A stretch of 64,000 nt of DNA from Noviherbaspirillum sp. L7-7A (GCF_019052805.1 NZ_JAHQRJ010000001.1:1798001-1862000); one strand, 5' to 3'; numbered from the stretch's first letter, positions 9,025-17,236 are shown. Translations and numbers: made by a program. The notes: generated by a model not told the origin, from the letters alone.

Positions 9025-10152
9025 TCAGCCTCCAGTCGCGCCTGTGTCCCGGTCCGTTCTGCTCCATTCAGCGAGGATCCGGGCGCAGTCATCATCAGAG
9101 CCTTTGGCATAGGCTGGCGTTGCCGCGGGCGTATGGCTGAAGCGCGGCGCCGGCGCCGGCTGCAACACGCCATCCACGGTCACAAAAGTTTGGCGTGCCT
9201 GGTTATGGGAATGCAGCGGCGCTTCGTCCCAGTCCAGTACAGGGGCGAAGCAGGCATCGCTGCCTTCCAGCAGCGCGCACCACTCGGCCCGGGTTTTGGT
9301 CAGGAATAGTTGTGCGAGGCGGCCCTTGAGCTGCGGCCAGTGCTGCATGGTGTTCTGATCGGAAAAAGCGGCATCGGTTATACCCGCCTTTTCCAGCAGC
9401 AGCGCATAGAACTGCGGTTCTATCGCGCCGACCGATACGAACTTCCCGTCGGCGCAGGCATAGGTGCCATAAAAATGGGCGCCACCGTCGAGCATGTTTT
9501 CGCCGCGCCGGTTACTCCAGACACCGGCCGCATGCATGCCGTACATCATGGCTGACAGCAACGCAGCACCGTCCGTCATGGCAGCGTCGACCACCTGGCC
9601 CTGACCGGTCAGCCGGGCATGATGCAGCGCACAGAGGATACCGAAAGCCAGCATCATGGCGCCACCGCCAAAATCGCCAATATAGTTCAGCGGTACAACC
9701 GGCGGCTCACCGGGCCGGCCTATTGCATTGAGCGCGCCGCTCAGGGCAATGTAATTGATGTCATGCCCGGCAGCATGGGACAACGGCCCAGTCTGTCCCC
9801 ACCCCGTCATGCGGCCATAGACCAGAGGGGGTCGGCGCGACAGGCAGGGCTCTGGTCCGAGACCCAGGCGTTCCATTACGCCCGGGCGGAATCCTTCAAT
9901 GAGGATATCTGCCCTTTCAACCAGCGCAAGCACGCTGTCCACAGCGGCGCCATCCTTCAAATTCAGCTTCAGCACGCGGCGGTTGCGCGACAGGACATCG
10001 AATGCCCCGGCCGTGCCGGTGACGCTGGTAGTGTCTGGCCGCTCGATGCGCACCACTTCGGCCCCCATGTCAGCCAGCATCATTGCGCAAAAAGGCGCAG
10101 GGCCGAGGCCGGCCATCTCAATCACTTTCAATCCTGCCAGCGGTCCTGCCAT
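9025..10152 (-). CDS. alpha-methylacyl-CoA racemase (CoA-transferase family III fold)
   Basis: 375 residues, full length for the family. It should invert the 2-methyl centre of acyl-CoAs by proton exchange. The residues matching the catalytic set of mycobacterial MCR are present: His130 in [13 protein letters not shown], Asp160 in IGDFGGG and Glu245 in AIEPQFYA. The nucleotide-binding region starts with [15 protein letters not shown]. The CaiB/BaiF superfamily also contains CoA-transferases, but the GHDINY and EPQFY motifs favour racemase. It is a single gene with no obvious operon partners and likely serves branched-chain fatty acid or sterol side-chain degradation. Confidence 0.85.
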   Translation of the reverse strand: MAGPLAGLKVIEMAGLGPAPFCAMMLADMGAEVVRIERPDTTSVTGTAGAFDVLSRNRRVLKLNLKDGAAVDSVLALVERADILIEGFRPGVMERLGLGPEPCLSRRPPLVYGRMTGWGQTGPLSHAAGHDINYIALSGALNAIGRPGEPPVVPLNYIGDFGGGAMMLAFGILCALHHARLTGQGQVVDAAMTDGAALLSAMMYGMHAAGVWSNRRGENMLDGGAHFYGTYACADGKFVSVGAIEPQFYALLLEKAGITDAAFSDQNTMQHWPQLKGRLAQLFLTKTRAEWCALLEGSDACFAPVLDWDEAPLHSHNQARQTFVTVDGVLQPAPAPRFSHTPAATPAYAKGSDDDCARILAEWSRTDRDTGATGG

Positions 10153-10273
10153 CTGCTTGCTCTCCCCTGTTCATGCCGCAGCGCGACGCCGGGCTGCAAT
10201 GCGTGGCACATTTTAGCCGCTGGATGCCAGACCAGTTGCTTCTGCATGCAGAGCCCGCCAGCGCGGCCGCCCA

Positions 10274-10927
10274 TCAATCGGCCAGCTTTTGCAAAAATAT
10301 TTGATAGAGCGGGGCAGAAATAATACGCAGCCGGTTGAAATGGCAGTTGATAATGGCATCGATCGCCATCTTTGGCACTGCTAGCGGATCTCTAATCCCT
10401 GCCGGCGTCTCATGCCATAGGTAGTCGTCCAGGACCATGATGCCGCCTACCCGCAGCAGCCGGAATGCCATGCTGGCGTCAAGCAGCACATCGGCTGCCT
10501 GGTGGGAACCGTCCACGTAAATGAAATCAAACTGCGGCTTGGGCTGATGGCTCAGCAAAGCGCCGAGGCAGCTTTCCGAATTGCCCTTGTGGATATGCAG
10601 TTGTACCGGGAAGGGGCTGTTACTTACCGAGATAGCGGTATTGCGGCGGAAACGCTGCTCTACCTGGTTCATGTCGACGTCAGCAACGCGATGTTCGGCT
10701 CCGCCATTCCAGTGATCAATGCAATGAATTTCGAGTGGCGCCTTCCGGCCCAGTACATCGATCATGTAACACGCACTCGTACCTTCATAGGAACCGATTT
10801 CTAACACGAGCCGCGCATCGAGATGAGGCAACAAGGTATCCCACACCGGGCGGGCGGAAGCGAACCAATTGACAGTGTATTCCGGTGTTTCTGCAGATAA
10901 ATTGTCGAGCGGTATGCCTGGGTTCAT
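10274..10927 (-). CDS. class I SAM-dependent methyltransferase
   Basis: 217 residues. The SAM-binding motif I is VLEIGSYEGTSACYM (residues about 41-55), an acidic motif II follows (EIHCIDHWNGG), and FDFIYVDGSHQAADVLLDA matches the Methyltransf_24 group. LRVGGIMVLDDYLW is the late Rossmann strand. The substrate cannot be read from the sequence. The divergent family 25 glycosyltransferase next door makes a cell-surface sugar role possible, but this is inference. Confidence 0.8.
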   Translation of the reverse strand: MNPGIPLDNLSAETPEYTVNWFASARPVWDTLLPHLDARLVLEIGSYEGTSACYMIDVLGRKAPLEIHCIDHWNGGAEHRVADVDMNQVEQRFRRNTAISVSNSPFPVQLHIHKGNSESCLGALLSHQPKPQFDFIYVDGSHQAADVLLDASMAFRLLRVGGIMVLDDYLWHETPAGIRDPLAVPKMAIDAIINCHFNRLRIISAPLYQIFLQKLAD

Positions 10928-11101
10928 TTACTTTCCCGGAGTAATGCAGTGAATAAGAAGCACAAAAATACTGCAGGTAGGCAATACCATTGACGATGAA
11001 CAACATTCTGCAGCACGTTACGAATTCAGTAACATTGAAGTATGGCAAGTTCTTCCCGGATTACCGAACGTTGGATAACTTCGAATAAAGTGATATTGAC
11101 T

Positions 11102-11917
11102 ATGGAATGCCATTACATCAACCTCGACACTGCCATTGAACGTCGGACTGCGCTGGAAGCTAACTTTGCAAAGTATGGGCGTCCAGGCTGGAACCTAAGG
11201 AGGTTTACAGCGCTTGACGAAGCAACCGTCGAGAAAGATCAAATAGCGGGAAAACGCAGTTGGCGAGAGAAAGCCTGTTTCCTGAGTCACACCAACGTGA
11301 TCGCACAGCAGCCGGATGATGGCCGAACATTTATGGTCATGGAAGACGATGCCCAGATAGGCTCGGCCAGCCTGGAGATCATGGAAGGCATTCTGGCTGA
11401 GGATCACGAGGCGCAGTGGGATCTCCTCTTTGCTGACATCGGCGTTTACCAGATGGAAACGATGATGCTGCCTGCGCTGGGTCGAACGCAATTGATGGAG
11501 AAACGCATGGTGCTTCCCCTCGATCTGGCCAGGATTTCCTTTATAGGGGCCTCCGCCTATATGGTCAATGGAGCGTCCAAGCACAAGCTTCTCACCTATC
11601 TGACAAAAGGCGTCCCGGTGGATACGGAATACGACGTTTATTTGAACAAGGGAATTGCAACAGGCGAATTAAAAGCGGCCGTTCTCTTCCCTTTTGTCAC
11701 GACCTTGTCTAAGCACTCGACAAAAACCCAGATTCAATTAGCCAATACAAGAACCGCCAATATGTCACGCGATATTTTTCGGCGCATGATGTGGCTGGAA
11801 AGCGACGAGGAAAGCTACAGCGCTGACTTGGCCATGATTCAAAAGCGTCTTCAGGGCACGCTGTATCATGATGTTGCCACACTGTGCAGTGCACTGTATT
11901 TTGAGGATGACAAATGA
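11102..11917 (+). CDS. glycosyltransferase family 25 (LPS biosynthesis type)
   Basis: 271 residues from the ATG at 11102 (MECHYINLDTAIERR), which places the family's N-terminal strand at its usual position. An upstream in-frame ATG at 11042 would add 20 unrelated residues and cannot be excluded. Motifs: YINLDTAIERRTALEANF, then EKACFLSHTNV and the metal/nucleotide-binding MEDDAQI. GT25 enzymes transfer galactose or related sugars in lipopolysaccharide or glycan assembly. It overlaps no gene; the molybdopterin-domain gene follows 22 bases later and may share its transcript. Confidence 0.8.
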   Translation: MECHYINLDTAIERRTALEANFAKYGRPGWNLRRFTALDEATVEKDQIAGKRSWREKACFLSHTNVIAQQPDDGRTFMVMEDDAQIGSASLEIMEGILAEDHEAQWDLLFADIGVYQMETMMLPALGRTQLMEKRMVLPLDLARISFIGASAYMVNGASKHKLLTYLTKGVPVDTEYDVYLNKGIATGELKAAVLFPFVTTLSKHSTKTQIQLANTRTANMSRDIFRRMMWLESDEESYSADLAMIQKRLQGTLYHDVATLCSALYFEDDK

Positions 11918-11939
11918 ACCTGCCTCCTATCCTTCCGAA

Positions 11940-12524
11940 ATGAGAAAACGCGCGTTTTTGCATGTAACAGCCGCTGGGGCGGTCACGCTACTTTCCAATT
12001 CTGTGCATGGACAGGGCGGCAGGAGCCAGTCTGACGGCCCTGTGCTCCTAACCGTGACAGGCGCAATTTCCAGGACGAATCGAGGTGCCATCAATCCGGC
12101 ACTTGACCAGTTAATGGTAAAGCAGAAGCTGAACTTCGACCGCGCCTTCACCTTTGACTTCGCAGCGCTCGACAACTTGCCCCGGCAAACTATTTTTCCG
12201 GTCATCGAATACGATGAAAAAGCTCACCGACTCTCGGGCCCAACGCTAGAGGATGTACTGAAGACTGTTGGAGCGGGCGCAAATGCGAGCGTGCTGTTGC
12301 GGGCAATTGATGGCTATGCAGTCAGAGTCGAGGCAGGCGATCTACGCAAGTACCGCTTCATCATCGCCTTGCGGCTTGATGAACGACCAATGGCACTGGG
12401 TGGCTTGGGCCCGCTATGGGCTGTATACGACGCCGACCGTTTTCCGGACATGGCCGCCAAGCCGCTTAATCAGCGATTCGGGCTATGTCCGTGGGGCCTT
12501 TATCACATTCATGTGGCAACATAA
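11940..12524 (+). CDS. periplasmic molybdopterin-dependent oxidoreductase domain protein
   Basis: 194 residues from the ATG at 11940; earlier in-frame starts at 11868 and 11907 overlap the upstream gene. A signal peptide is seen (MRKRAFLHVTAAGAVTLLSN, cleavage near HGQ). The mature part follows the oxidoreductase molybdopterin-binding fold: VLLTVTGAI, FDFAALDNLP, SGPTLEDVLKTVGA, AIDGYAVRVEAGDLRKY, GLGPLWAVYDAD. No Cys is present in the position that ligates Mo in sulfite oxidase or YedY, so the protein may be a cofactor-less relative. Function unknown. Confidence 0.7.
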   Translation: MRKRAFLHVTAAGAVTLLSNSVHGQGGRSQSDGPVLLTVTGAISRTNRGAINPALDQLMVKQKLNFDRAFTFDFAALDNLPRQTIFPVIEYDEKAHRLSGPTLEDVLKTVGAGANASVLLRAIDGYAVRVEAGDLRKYRFIIALRLDERPMALGGLGPLWAVYDADRFPDMAAKPLNQRFGLCPWGLYHIHVAT

Positions 12525-12553
12525 TAAATCGCCCTGCCGACTGGATGCGCCCA

Positions 12554-12931
12554 TCATCGTTCGACGCAACTGAGGTAGAGATAGCTGGTGGTAAGCACAA
12601 GCAGCACAATGCAGGCGAATGCAAAAGCAATACCGGCACCCATGCATAGCAACGTGGCACACAGGTGGTCCGTGCCCTGGGTGGCATTTGTGAGCATGAG
12701 TCCGGACAGGAGCTCGGTCATCTTCATCAGGCACGTAGCGATGCCTGCCCACTTGAGCATGAAGAAAGGAAGAATGTTGCGCATTTCCCGGTTGAATCGG
12801 TAATTTGCAATGCGCTGTTCAATGGTGCCCCGGTTAGCATCCCGGAACTGCCACAACGGGATAGCCAGACGCCACAGGTACTGAAGCCTGTTCCGCACGC
12901 GTTCTTTGAAAGAGGCATTACGACTAGTCAT
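12554..12931 (-). CDS. small membrane protein of unknown function, 125 aa
   Basis: A basic N-terminus (residues 1-50, many Arg and Asn) is followed by two hydrophobic segments (about 55-80, and 92-119 with CMGAGIAFAFACIVLLVLTT). No family is recognised. It is convergent with the molybdopterin-domain gene and ends 29 bases from it. No strong ribosome-binding site precedes the ATG at 12931. Confidence 0.5.
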   Translation of the reverse strand: MTSRNASFKERVRNRLQYLWRLAIPLWQFRDANRGTIEQRIANYRFNREMRNILPFFMLKWAGIATCLMKMTELLSGLMLTNATQGTDHLCATLLCMGAGIAFAFACIVLLVLTTSYLYLSCVER

Positions 12932-13000
12932 GGTGTTCGAAATTTACCCGGGTTTTAAAAAACAGAACCTGACTTTGAACAATTGGCGCTTTAGACAACG

Positions 13001-13026
13001 AAAAAGGCCCGCATCCTGTGCGGGCC
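13001..13026 (-). terminator. rho-independent terminator, leftward
   Basis: On the minus strand GGCCCGC-(7 nt)-GCGGGCC is followed by TTTTT. It lies between the tRNA-type terminator at 13.2 kb and the 12.55-12.93 kb gene, so it closes a leftward transcript. Confidence 0.7.
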
Positions 13027-13189
13027 AAATCCATCCAAGGGGACGGAGGAGGAGACAACTACATAGTAAAGAATAGGAACGGAAGGTTCAGTCAGAAAAA
13101 CACTCCTACGCATGTAGGAAGGCGCTGGCGGGGAGTTTATTCGGAAAGGCTTGGCAGTACCGGACGACGTGCTGAAAGGAAACCGAACG

Positions 13190-13220
13190 CAGAAAAACAA
13201 AAACCCCGCTTCGCGGGGCT
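13190..13220 (-). terminator. strong leftward terminator, probably the original tRNA-Ser terminator
   Basis: On the minus strand CCCCGC-GAA-GCGGGG is followed by TTTTTGTTTTT. An outer pair ACCGAAC (13182-13188) and GTTCGGT (13222-13228) encloses it. It lies 27 bases past the tRNA 3' fragment at 13246-13262, the distance expected for the terminator of an intact tRNA-Ser gene before the island inserted. Confidence 0.75.
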
Positions 13221-13243
13221 TGTTCGGTACGACCTTCTTGATC

Positions 13244-13262
13244 CTTGGCGGAAAGGGTGGGA
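13244..13262. repeat. attL core (copy of tRNA-Ser 3' end)
   Basis: CTTGGCGGAAAGGGTGGGA, identical to 27289-27307. On the minus strand it holds the 3' 17 bases of tRNA-Ser including CCA. Bases outside the 19-mer differ on both sides, which fixes its limits. Confidence 0.88.
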
Positions 13263-13335
13263 CTTTGCACGAAGGAAAGATTTCGACCATATTCCACTAG
13301 CCTCCCTCTAGAAATTGAGCTTTTCAAAAGATAGC

Positions 13336-13359
13336 GTGTGTGGTAAATGTGTGTGGTTA
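13336..13359 (+). repeat. 24-bp arm-type repeat, left copy
   Basis: A 24-bp sequence made of two GTGTGTGGT units separated by AAAT and followed by TA. It is identical to 27216-27239. It lies between the attL core and the integrase start, where integrase arm sites are expected. Confidence 0.75.
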
Positions 13360-13380
13360 CTCCCTTTCCCCGATTGCCAC

Positions 13381-14658
13381 ATGACACTCCCTAAGTACCT
13401 TCAGAAACGTCGCCAAGGATTCTATGCAGTCCTTGAGATCCCCAAAGCACTACGCCAAATCTTTGATAACAAGGCACGGTTCATCCAGTCTCTGGAGACC
13501 AGAGAACAGCGAGTTGCTGAGAAGCGCCTTCCTATTGTCATTGCACGTTGGAAAGATCAGTTAGAGCAAGCCAAGGGGACCTATGATCCAGCCAAGGGGA
13601 TTCTCTGGGAGGTTATGGAGTGGCGTAAAGCAATCGAAACTGCACCGGACGATACCAGCAAGGAAATGGCTGAGAGTCTTGCCTATGACTGGGTAGAGAA
13701 GCTAGCGGACAAAGAAGGCGTCCCAGCAGCTCAGGAGGCTGTCGGAGTTATTTTTCATAACGTGCAGCCTCTCACAGCTAACTTCGATGACTGGACAGAA
13801 ACAATCAAGCACCTGAATCCCAAGACCCAGGCTTTGCAGAAGAACGCAGTGAAAGATCTCTGTGAGAACTTCAAGACTACTGCGGACATCGACAAGAACA
13901 GCGTAAAGAATTACCTCTCTATGCTGAGAACGGAGAAGGATCTCTCAGACAAGACTATTTCCCTGCGTCTAACATTCATCCGTAGCTTTATCAGCTATAT
14001 GGATGACAAGTACGGTACTACCCTGCTGCCTCTGTTCACAGTCAAGAATCTCGCTAGGACATCCACGGCTAAGACTGTCAAACAGAGAGCTTGGATTCCC
14101 TTTGCTGCTGAGGAAGTATCGAGGCTGCATCAGGCGGCACTCGACAAGAAAGACCAGCCTCTCGCTGATCTCATTGCCTGTGCTGCCTATACTGGCTGTC
14201 GGATTGAGGAACTGGGACAGGTTAAGACTGAGCATGTCTCAGAGCAAGGCCTCAGGATCGTTGATAGCAAGACTGCTGCCGGTATCCGGGAGGTTCCTCT
14301 CCACCCTGCCCTAAAGCCTCTCATGGACCGTCTGAGGGCCTCTAGCAAGGATGGATTCATTATCCCCGGCACAGATGAGGGTTCGTTTGGGAAACGCAGT
14401 GCTGCCCTGGGAAAACGCTTTGGGCATCTAAAGACCAAGATGGGCTTCGGAGAGCAGCATGTCTTCCACTCCATCAGGAAGACCGTAGTCAGCCAGCTAG
14501 AGCAAGCAGGAGTCAACGAGAACACCACGGCAGACATCGTAGGCCACGACAAACCACGAATTACCTACGGGCTTTATTCTTCAGGAGCCAGCCTCAAGCA
14601 AAAAGCTGAGGCCCTCTCTCAGGTAACCTATGGGGGATCTCTGGGGAATCCCGCTTAG
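13381..14658 (+). CDS. int: tyrosine recombinase / phage integrase
   Basis: 425 residues from the ATG at 13381. A TTG start at 13315 is open but would run through the arm repeat. N-terminal residues 1-45 (LPKYLQKRRQGFYAVLEIP) resemble the DUF6538 DNA-binding region; a core-binding SAM-like domain spans about 130-225. The catalytic set is complete: Arg274 (TGCRIEELGQ), His363 and Arg366 (FHSIRKTV), His389 (IVGHDK) and nucleophile Tyr399 (YGLYSSG). It should carry out integration into and excision from the tRNA-Ser 3' end. A terminator follows at 14.72 kb. All catalytic residues are intact, so the element may still be mobile. Confidence 0.95.
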   Translation: MTLPKYLQKRRQGFYAVLEIPKALRQIFDNKARFIQSLETREQRVAEKRLPIVIARWKDQLEQAKGTYDPAKGILWEVMEWRKAIETAPDDTSKEMAESLAYDWVEKLADKEGVPAAQEAVGVIFHNVQPLTANFDDWTETIKHLNPKTQALQKNAVKDLCENFKTTADIDKNSVKNYLSMLRTEKDLSDKTISLRLTFIRSFISYMDDKYGTTLLPLFTVKNLARTSTAKTVKQRAWIPFAAEEVSRLHQAALDKKDQPLADLIACAAYTGCRIEELGQVKTEHVSEQGLRIVDSKTAAGIREVPLHPALKPLMDRLRASSKDGFIIPGTDEGSFGKRSAALGKRFGHLKTKMGFGEQHVFHSIRKTVVSQLEQAGVNENTTADIVGHDKPRITYGLYSSGASLKQKAEALSQVTYGGSLGNPA

Positions 14659-14714
14659 CATCTGAACTTTCTCGGCGCGCCTCCGTCCAACAAGCGCAAC
14701 TCCCAAGAAGTATT

Positions 14715-14753
14715 AGCCCGCTCCCCCCTCCGAGGGTCTGCGGGCTTTCTTTT
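14715..14753 (+). terminator. integrase terminator
   Basis: AGCCCGC (14715-14721) pairs with GCGGGCT (14740-14746) and is followed by TTCTTTT. It lies 57 bases after the integrase stop. Confidence 0.75.
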
Positions 14754-14758
14754 GGTCT

Positions 14759-15076
14759 CTAGATCAAGCCTCGCCGGAAGGCTTCCGACATCAGCATCCA
14801 TCCCCCATTTACCTGAACTTCGTTGTAGCCCGTGTGATTCTCTACGCTGGTATTCGACCGCATAGGGAAGCCCTTGGCGAGGATCTGCTGGGTGGAATTT
14901 GGGCCAGGCATGGAGCCAATGAGATCCGCTGGGCCTACGAAGATGAACTTGTTCCCGATCATCCGTATAGCGCCAGCTATGACAAATTGCTTGATGGTGT
15001 TTCGTACTCCGTTGATGACCACAATGGTATCAATGCTTGCTGCTACTACTTCGGTATTTGGTGCGACGGTTGCCAT
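14759..15076 (-). CDS. island protein with shared two-part module, 105 aa
   Basis: No known family. Two parts recur in the two upstream genes: an N-terminal segment TIKQFVIAGAIRMIGNKFIF and a C-terminal segment TQQILAKGFPM ... GGWMLMSEAFRRGLI. It is the last gene of the leftward operon and starts 16 bases after its neighbour. No signal peptide or membrane helix is seen. Presence next to a gp14-like gene suggests a virion-associated or phage-related role, which is inference. Confidence 0.65.
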   Translation of the reverse strand: MATVAPNTEVVAASIDTIVVINGVRNTIKQFVIAGAIRMIGNKFIFVGPADLIGSMPGPNSTQQILAKGFPMRSNTSVENHTGYNEVQVNGGWMLMSEAFRRGLI

Positions 15077-15092
15077 GATTTTTCCTTGATTG

Positions 15093-15995
15093 TTAGACGT
15101 AGCCAGCCTTAGCTGCTGCCTTGAGGGTCATCCACATTCCATGGATACGGACCTGATCTACCTTGTCTACGGTCTTGGTTTCAAAGCCATTAGCCTGGAG
15201 GGTCTGGAGACTCGGTGCGGTGCTGTTCATAAACTTACTTACCAGTGGCTTCCAGCCTGACAGGTTGTTTTGGCGGATCTGCTGCTCCAGAGCTGCTCTC
15301 ATGTCACTCTTGCGATTCCGGCTGTACTCATAGAAATCGCTGAGATCCTCTTTGCCGATACCCAGCTTTGCTAGGTAGCTGTCGGCCTGAGCTTGATAGG
15401 CTCCCAAGATAAACTGAGCACGCTGCTGAACATCGCTGGGGTCTTTACCGGAACCCATAGCCAGCTTTCGGACTACTGCACCGAAGTCAACATCGCCAGT
15501 GAGGTGGGAAATACCTAGGGAGACTCCAGCTTCTAGGGTCTTGTCGTCAAAGACTTCCATAGCTGCATCCATGCCCGTCACAATTTCCTGGGGCATGCCC
15601 GGAGTGTCTGAGAGATCCTCTTGGACCTGAGGTGCATCCTCGATAGCATCAGCCAGTTCATAGCCGTTAGCCGTCTCCTTGAGCAGACCAGCGATCACAA
15701 AGCTCTTTACTTGGCCCTCAGCGCCAGCCAGGGAAACTATGGTGTCCTCGGTGATGGTCTGAGCGGGGAATCCATTAGGCTTCTTAGCGCCTGCCCTCCA
15801 GTCGCCTTCGACGTAGGGACTCAGATCGGTGCTGTTGATGCTATGGACCTTCTGGGAATCTTCATAGCGCATCGCGCCATCCCGGAAGGAGACAGAGGAG
15901 GTGGAGCCGGTATCACGGATCAGAGGGCCGGTTTGGGAGGTCTCCTGGGACTCTTCAGGAGCCACATAGGTGGAATAGCTGTGGTAATTGGACAT
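15093..15995 (-). CDS. island protein with shared two-part module and long middle domain, 300 aa
   Basis: A Ser/Thr-rich N-terminus (about 1-60) precedes GQVKSFVIAGLLKETANGYEL (about 95-115). An acidic, helical middle of about 150 residues follows, then the C-terminal SLQTLQANGFE ... GMWMTLKAAAKAGYV. The first and last segments align with those in the genes on both sides. Function unknown. The leftward operon continues 16 bases later. The composition (soluble, acidic, no cysteine) fits a structural or scaffold-like protein, but this is speculative. Confidence 0.65.
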   Translation of the reverse strand: MSNYHSYSTYVAPEESQETSQTGPLIRDTGSTSSVSFRDGAMRYEDSQKVHSINSTDLSPYVEGDWRAGAKKPNGFPAQTITEDTIVSLAGAEGQVKSFVIAGLLKETANGYELADAIEDAPQVQEDLSDTPGMPQEIVTGMDAAMEVFDDKTLEAGVSLGISHLTGDVDFGAVVRKLAMGSGKDPSDVQQRAQFILGAYQAQADSYLAKLGIGKEDLSDFYEYSRNRKSDMRAALEQQIRQNNLSGWKPLVSKFMNSTAPSLQTLQANGFETKTVDKVDQVRIHGMWMTLKAAAKAGYV

Positions 15996-16006
15996 TGTTG
16001 TTCTTT

Positions 16007-16321
16007 CTACTTGGTGAGCAATCCATGGTGGATCGCATTGGAAATTGAGCAGTAAGCGCCAGGAGCGACCATCACGAGGTCTTGGGCTGCTGTCCTGCCG
16101 GGAAGTACTTTGTAGCCTCGCCTCTCCAGTTCTCTCAAAGAGAAGGGATTAGGCTTGATGGGGACAGGATCATTGATGAGGGTCGGCCTGGTGGAGACTT
16201 GGAAGAACCGGGAGCCTACTTGCTGCACCATCCCATACCGACAAAAGCCTTGGACACTCATGGTTACCTGTCCGATGGTCAGCACAGACTCCAAGGTCGT
16301 GGAGTCAGGTAGCGGGAGCAT
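16007..16321 (-). CDS. island protein with shared two-part module, 104 aa
   Basis: VQGFCRYGMVQQVGSRFFQV (about 24-43) and SLRELERRGYK ... CSISNAIHHGLL (about 61-102) align with the two modules in the next two genes. No known family. Its start lies inside the end of the 58-residue gene upstream (17-base overlap), so translation is probably coupled. Confidence 0.6.
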   Translation of the reverse strand: MLPLPDSTTLESVLTIGQVTMSVQGFCRYGMVQQVGSRFFQVSTRPTLINDPVPIKPNPFSLRELERRGYKVLPGRTAAQDLVMVAPGAYCSISNAIHHGLLTK

Positions 16322-16481
16322 CTGGGGATTGCCTGGAGAGGTTCTTTAGACGAGCCTGTAGCTCAAGCTCCACCATCTGTTCGACAAGATCCCTGAGCGC
16401 ATAAGGATTGGTTGGGTTACCCATCCATCGGCGGAATGCTGCGGTCAGTTCCTTCTCACCTCTGGAGAGCTTGGGTCTCAT
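16305..16481 (-). CDS. small island protein, 58 aa
   Basis: Reads MRPKLSRGEKELTAAFRRWM and continues with a helical, Leu/Glu-rich segment to the TGA at 16305-16307. Its ATG overlaps the stop of the gp14-like gene (ATGA) and its end overlaps the next gene by 17 bases. Such tight packing on one strand supports a real gene. Charged and soluble; function unknown. Confidence 0.6.
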   Translation of the reverse strand: MRPKLSRGEKELTAAFRRWMGNPTNPYALRDLVEQMVELELQARLKNLSRQSPDAPAT

Positions 16482-16987
16482 TGCTTGGCCTTCTGGTAGG
16501 TGCTGTAGGCCCCGCCGATCTTCAGAGCAGCTCCAAGGTAGTCAGGAGCCTGAGGAGTCTTAAGCTGGCTCACCTGATTCACTGCGGAGGTCTGGACGTT
16601 CTCTCGCTGCATATTGAGCGCATTGACGTTATCAGTCAGGTTCGCTCCCACAGAGGTGTTGTAGCGCATCTGGGAGGCTTCAATCTCGCCTAGCAGGGAG
16701 TCCACAGACAACCCTGAGACACCATTCTCACCAGCCGATACCTTGGCTGTGGAGAGTGCCTTCTGTGCCGCTAGATCGTTCTGAAAGGTCTTCTCTCCTG
16801 CCTGCTGGGATACCTGCTGCTTCTGTACTTCAATCTGGCTAAGGTTCTGATTCCTCGCAATGATCGAGTTCTCACGCTGTTTGGCGTTGTACTTGTTCTG
16901 AGCTGAGGCTTGAGCACTCTGCTGGGCGACTCCTGCCGCTGCACTCGCTGCGGTGATCGCTAAGGTAATACTCGCTGGTTCACACAT
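16478..16987 (-). CDS. T7 gp14-like internal virion (ejection) protein
   Basis: 169 residues. It starts MCEPASITLAITAASAAAG, the hydrophobic start typical of podovirus internal core proteins, followed by a Gln/Ala-rich helical region (QSAQASAQNKYNAKQRENS). It carries the motif AGENGVSGLSVDSLLGEIE, which I recognise from the T7 gp14 / internal virion protein family. In T7 such proteins leave the capsid and help form the DNA-ejection channel. No other head, tail or packaging gene is seen in the element. Recognition is by motif pattern, not by a database search. Confidence 0.65.
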   Translation of the reverse strand: MCEPASITLAITAASAAAGVAQQSAQASAQNKYNAKQRENSIIARNQNLSQIEVQKQQVSQQAGEKTFQNDLAAQKALSTAKVSAGENGVSGLSVDSLLGEIEASQMRYNTSVGANLTDNVNALNMQRENVQTSAVNQVSQLKTPQAPDYLGAALKIGGAYSTYQKAKQ

Positions 16988-16990
16988 TAT

Positions 16991-17170
16991 TCATTCATCC
17001 ATTATTTCAGTACATGGCTCCCCAGGGAGAGGAGGAAGGGACCGCATCAAGTACTCATGGCGGTCTATGCGGCTGTCCACGCGACCTGCGAAGACATCTC
17101 TGAAGGAGTAAGGCAGGGTGTGATATTCCCTTGCCATGTCCCTCAACGTGGCTATCTCTTTGTTATTCAT
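16991..17170 (-). CDS. small island protein, 59 aa
   Basis: Reads MNNKEIATLRDMAREYHTLP then YSFRDVFAGRVDSRIDRHEY and ends at the TGA at 16991-16993, 3 bases before the gp14-like gene starts. Rich in Arg and Asp and predicted soluble. Spacing in the operon supports it. Function unknown. Confidence 0.55.
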   Translation of the reverse strand: MNNKEIATLRDMAREYHTLPYSFRDVFAGRVDSRIDRHEYLMRSLPPLPGEPCTEIMDE

Positions 17171-17236
17171 GGTTACAATACTTGAGTATCTAAGTCGGTA
17201 ATTCTTGTGCTCAAAAGCGTTAGAAATAGCGAGGAG

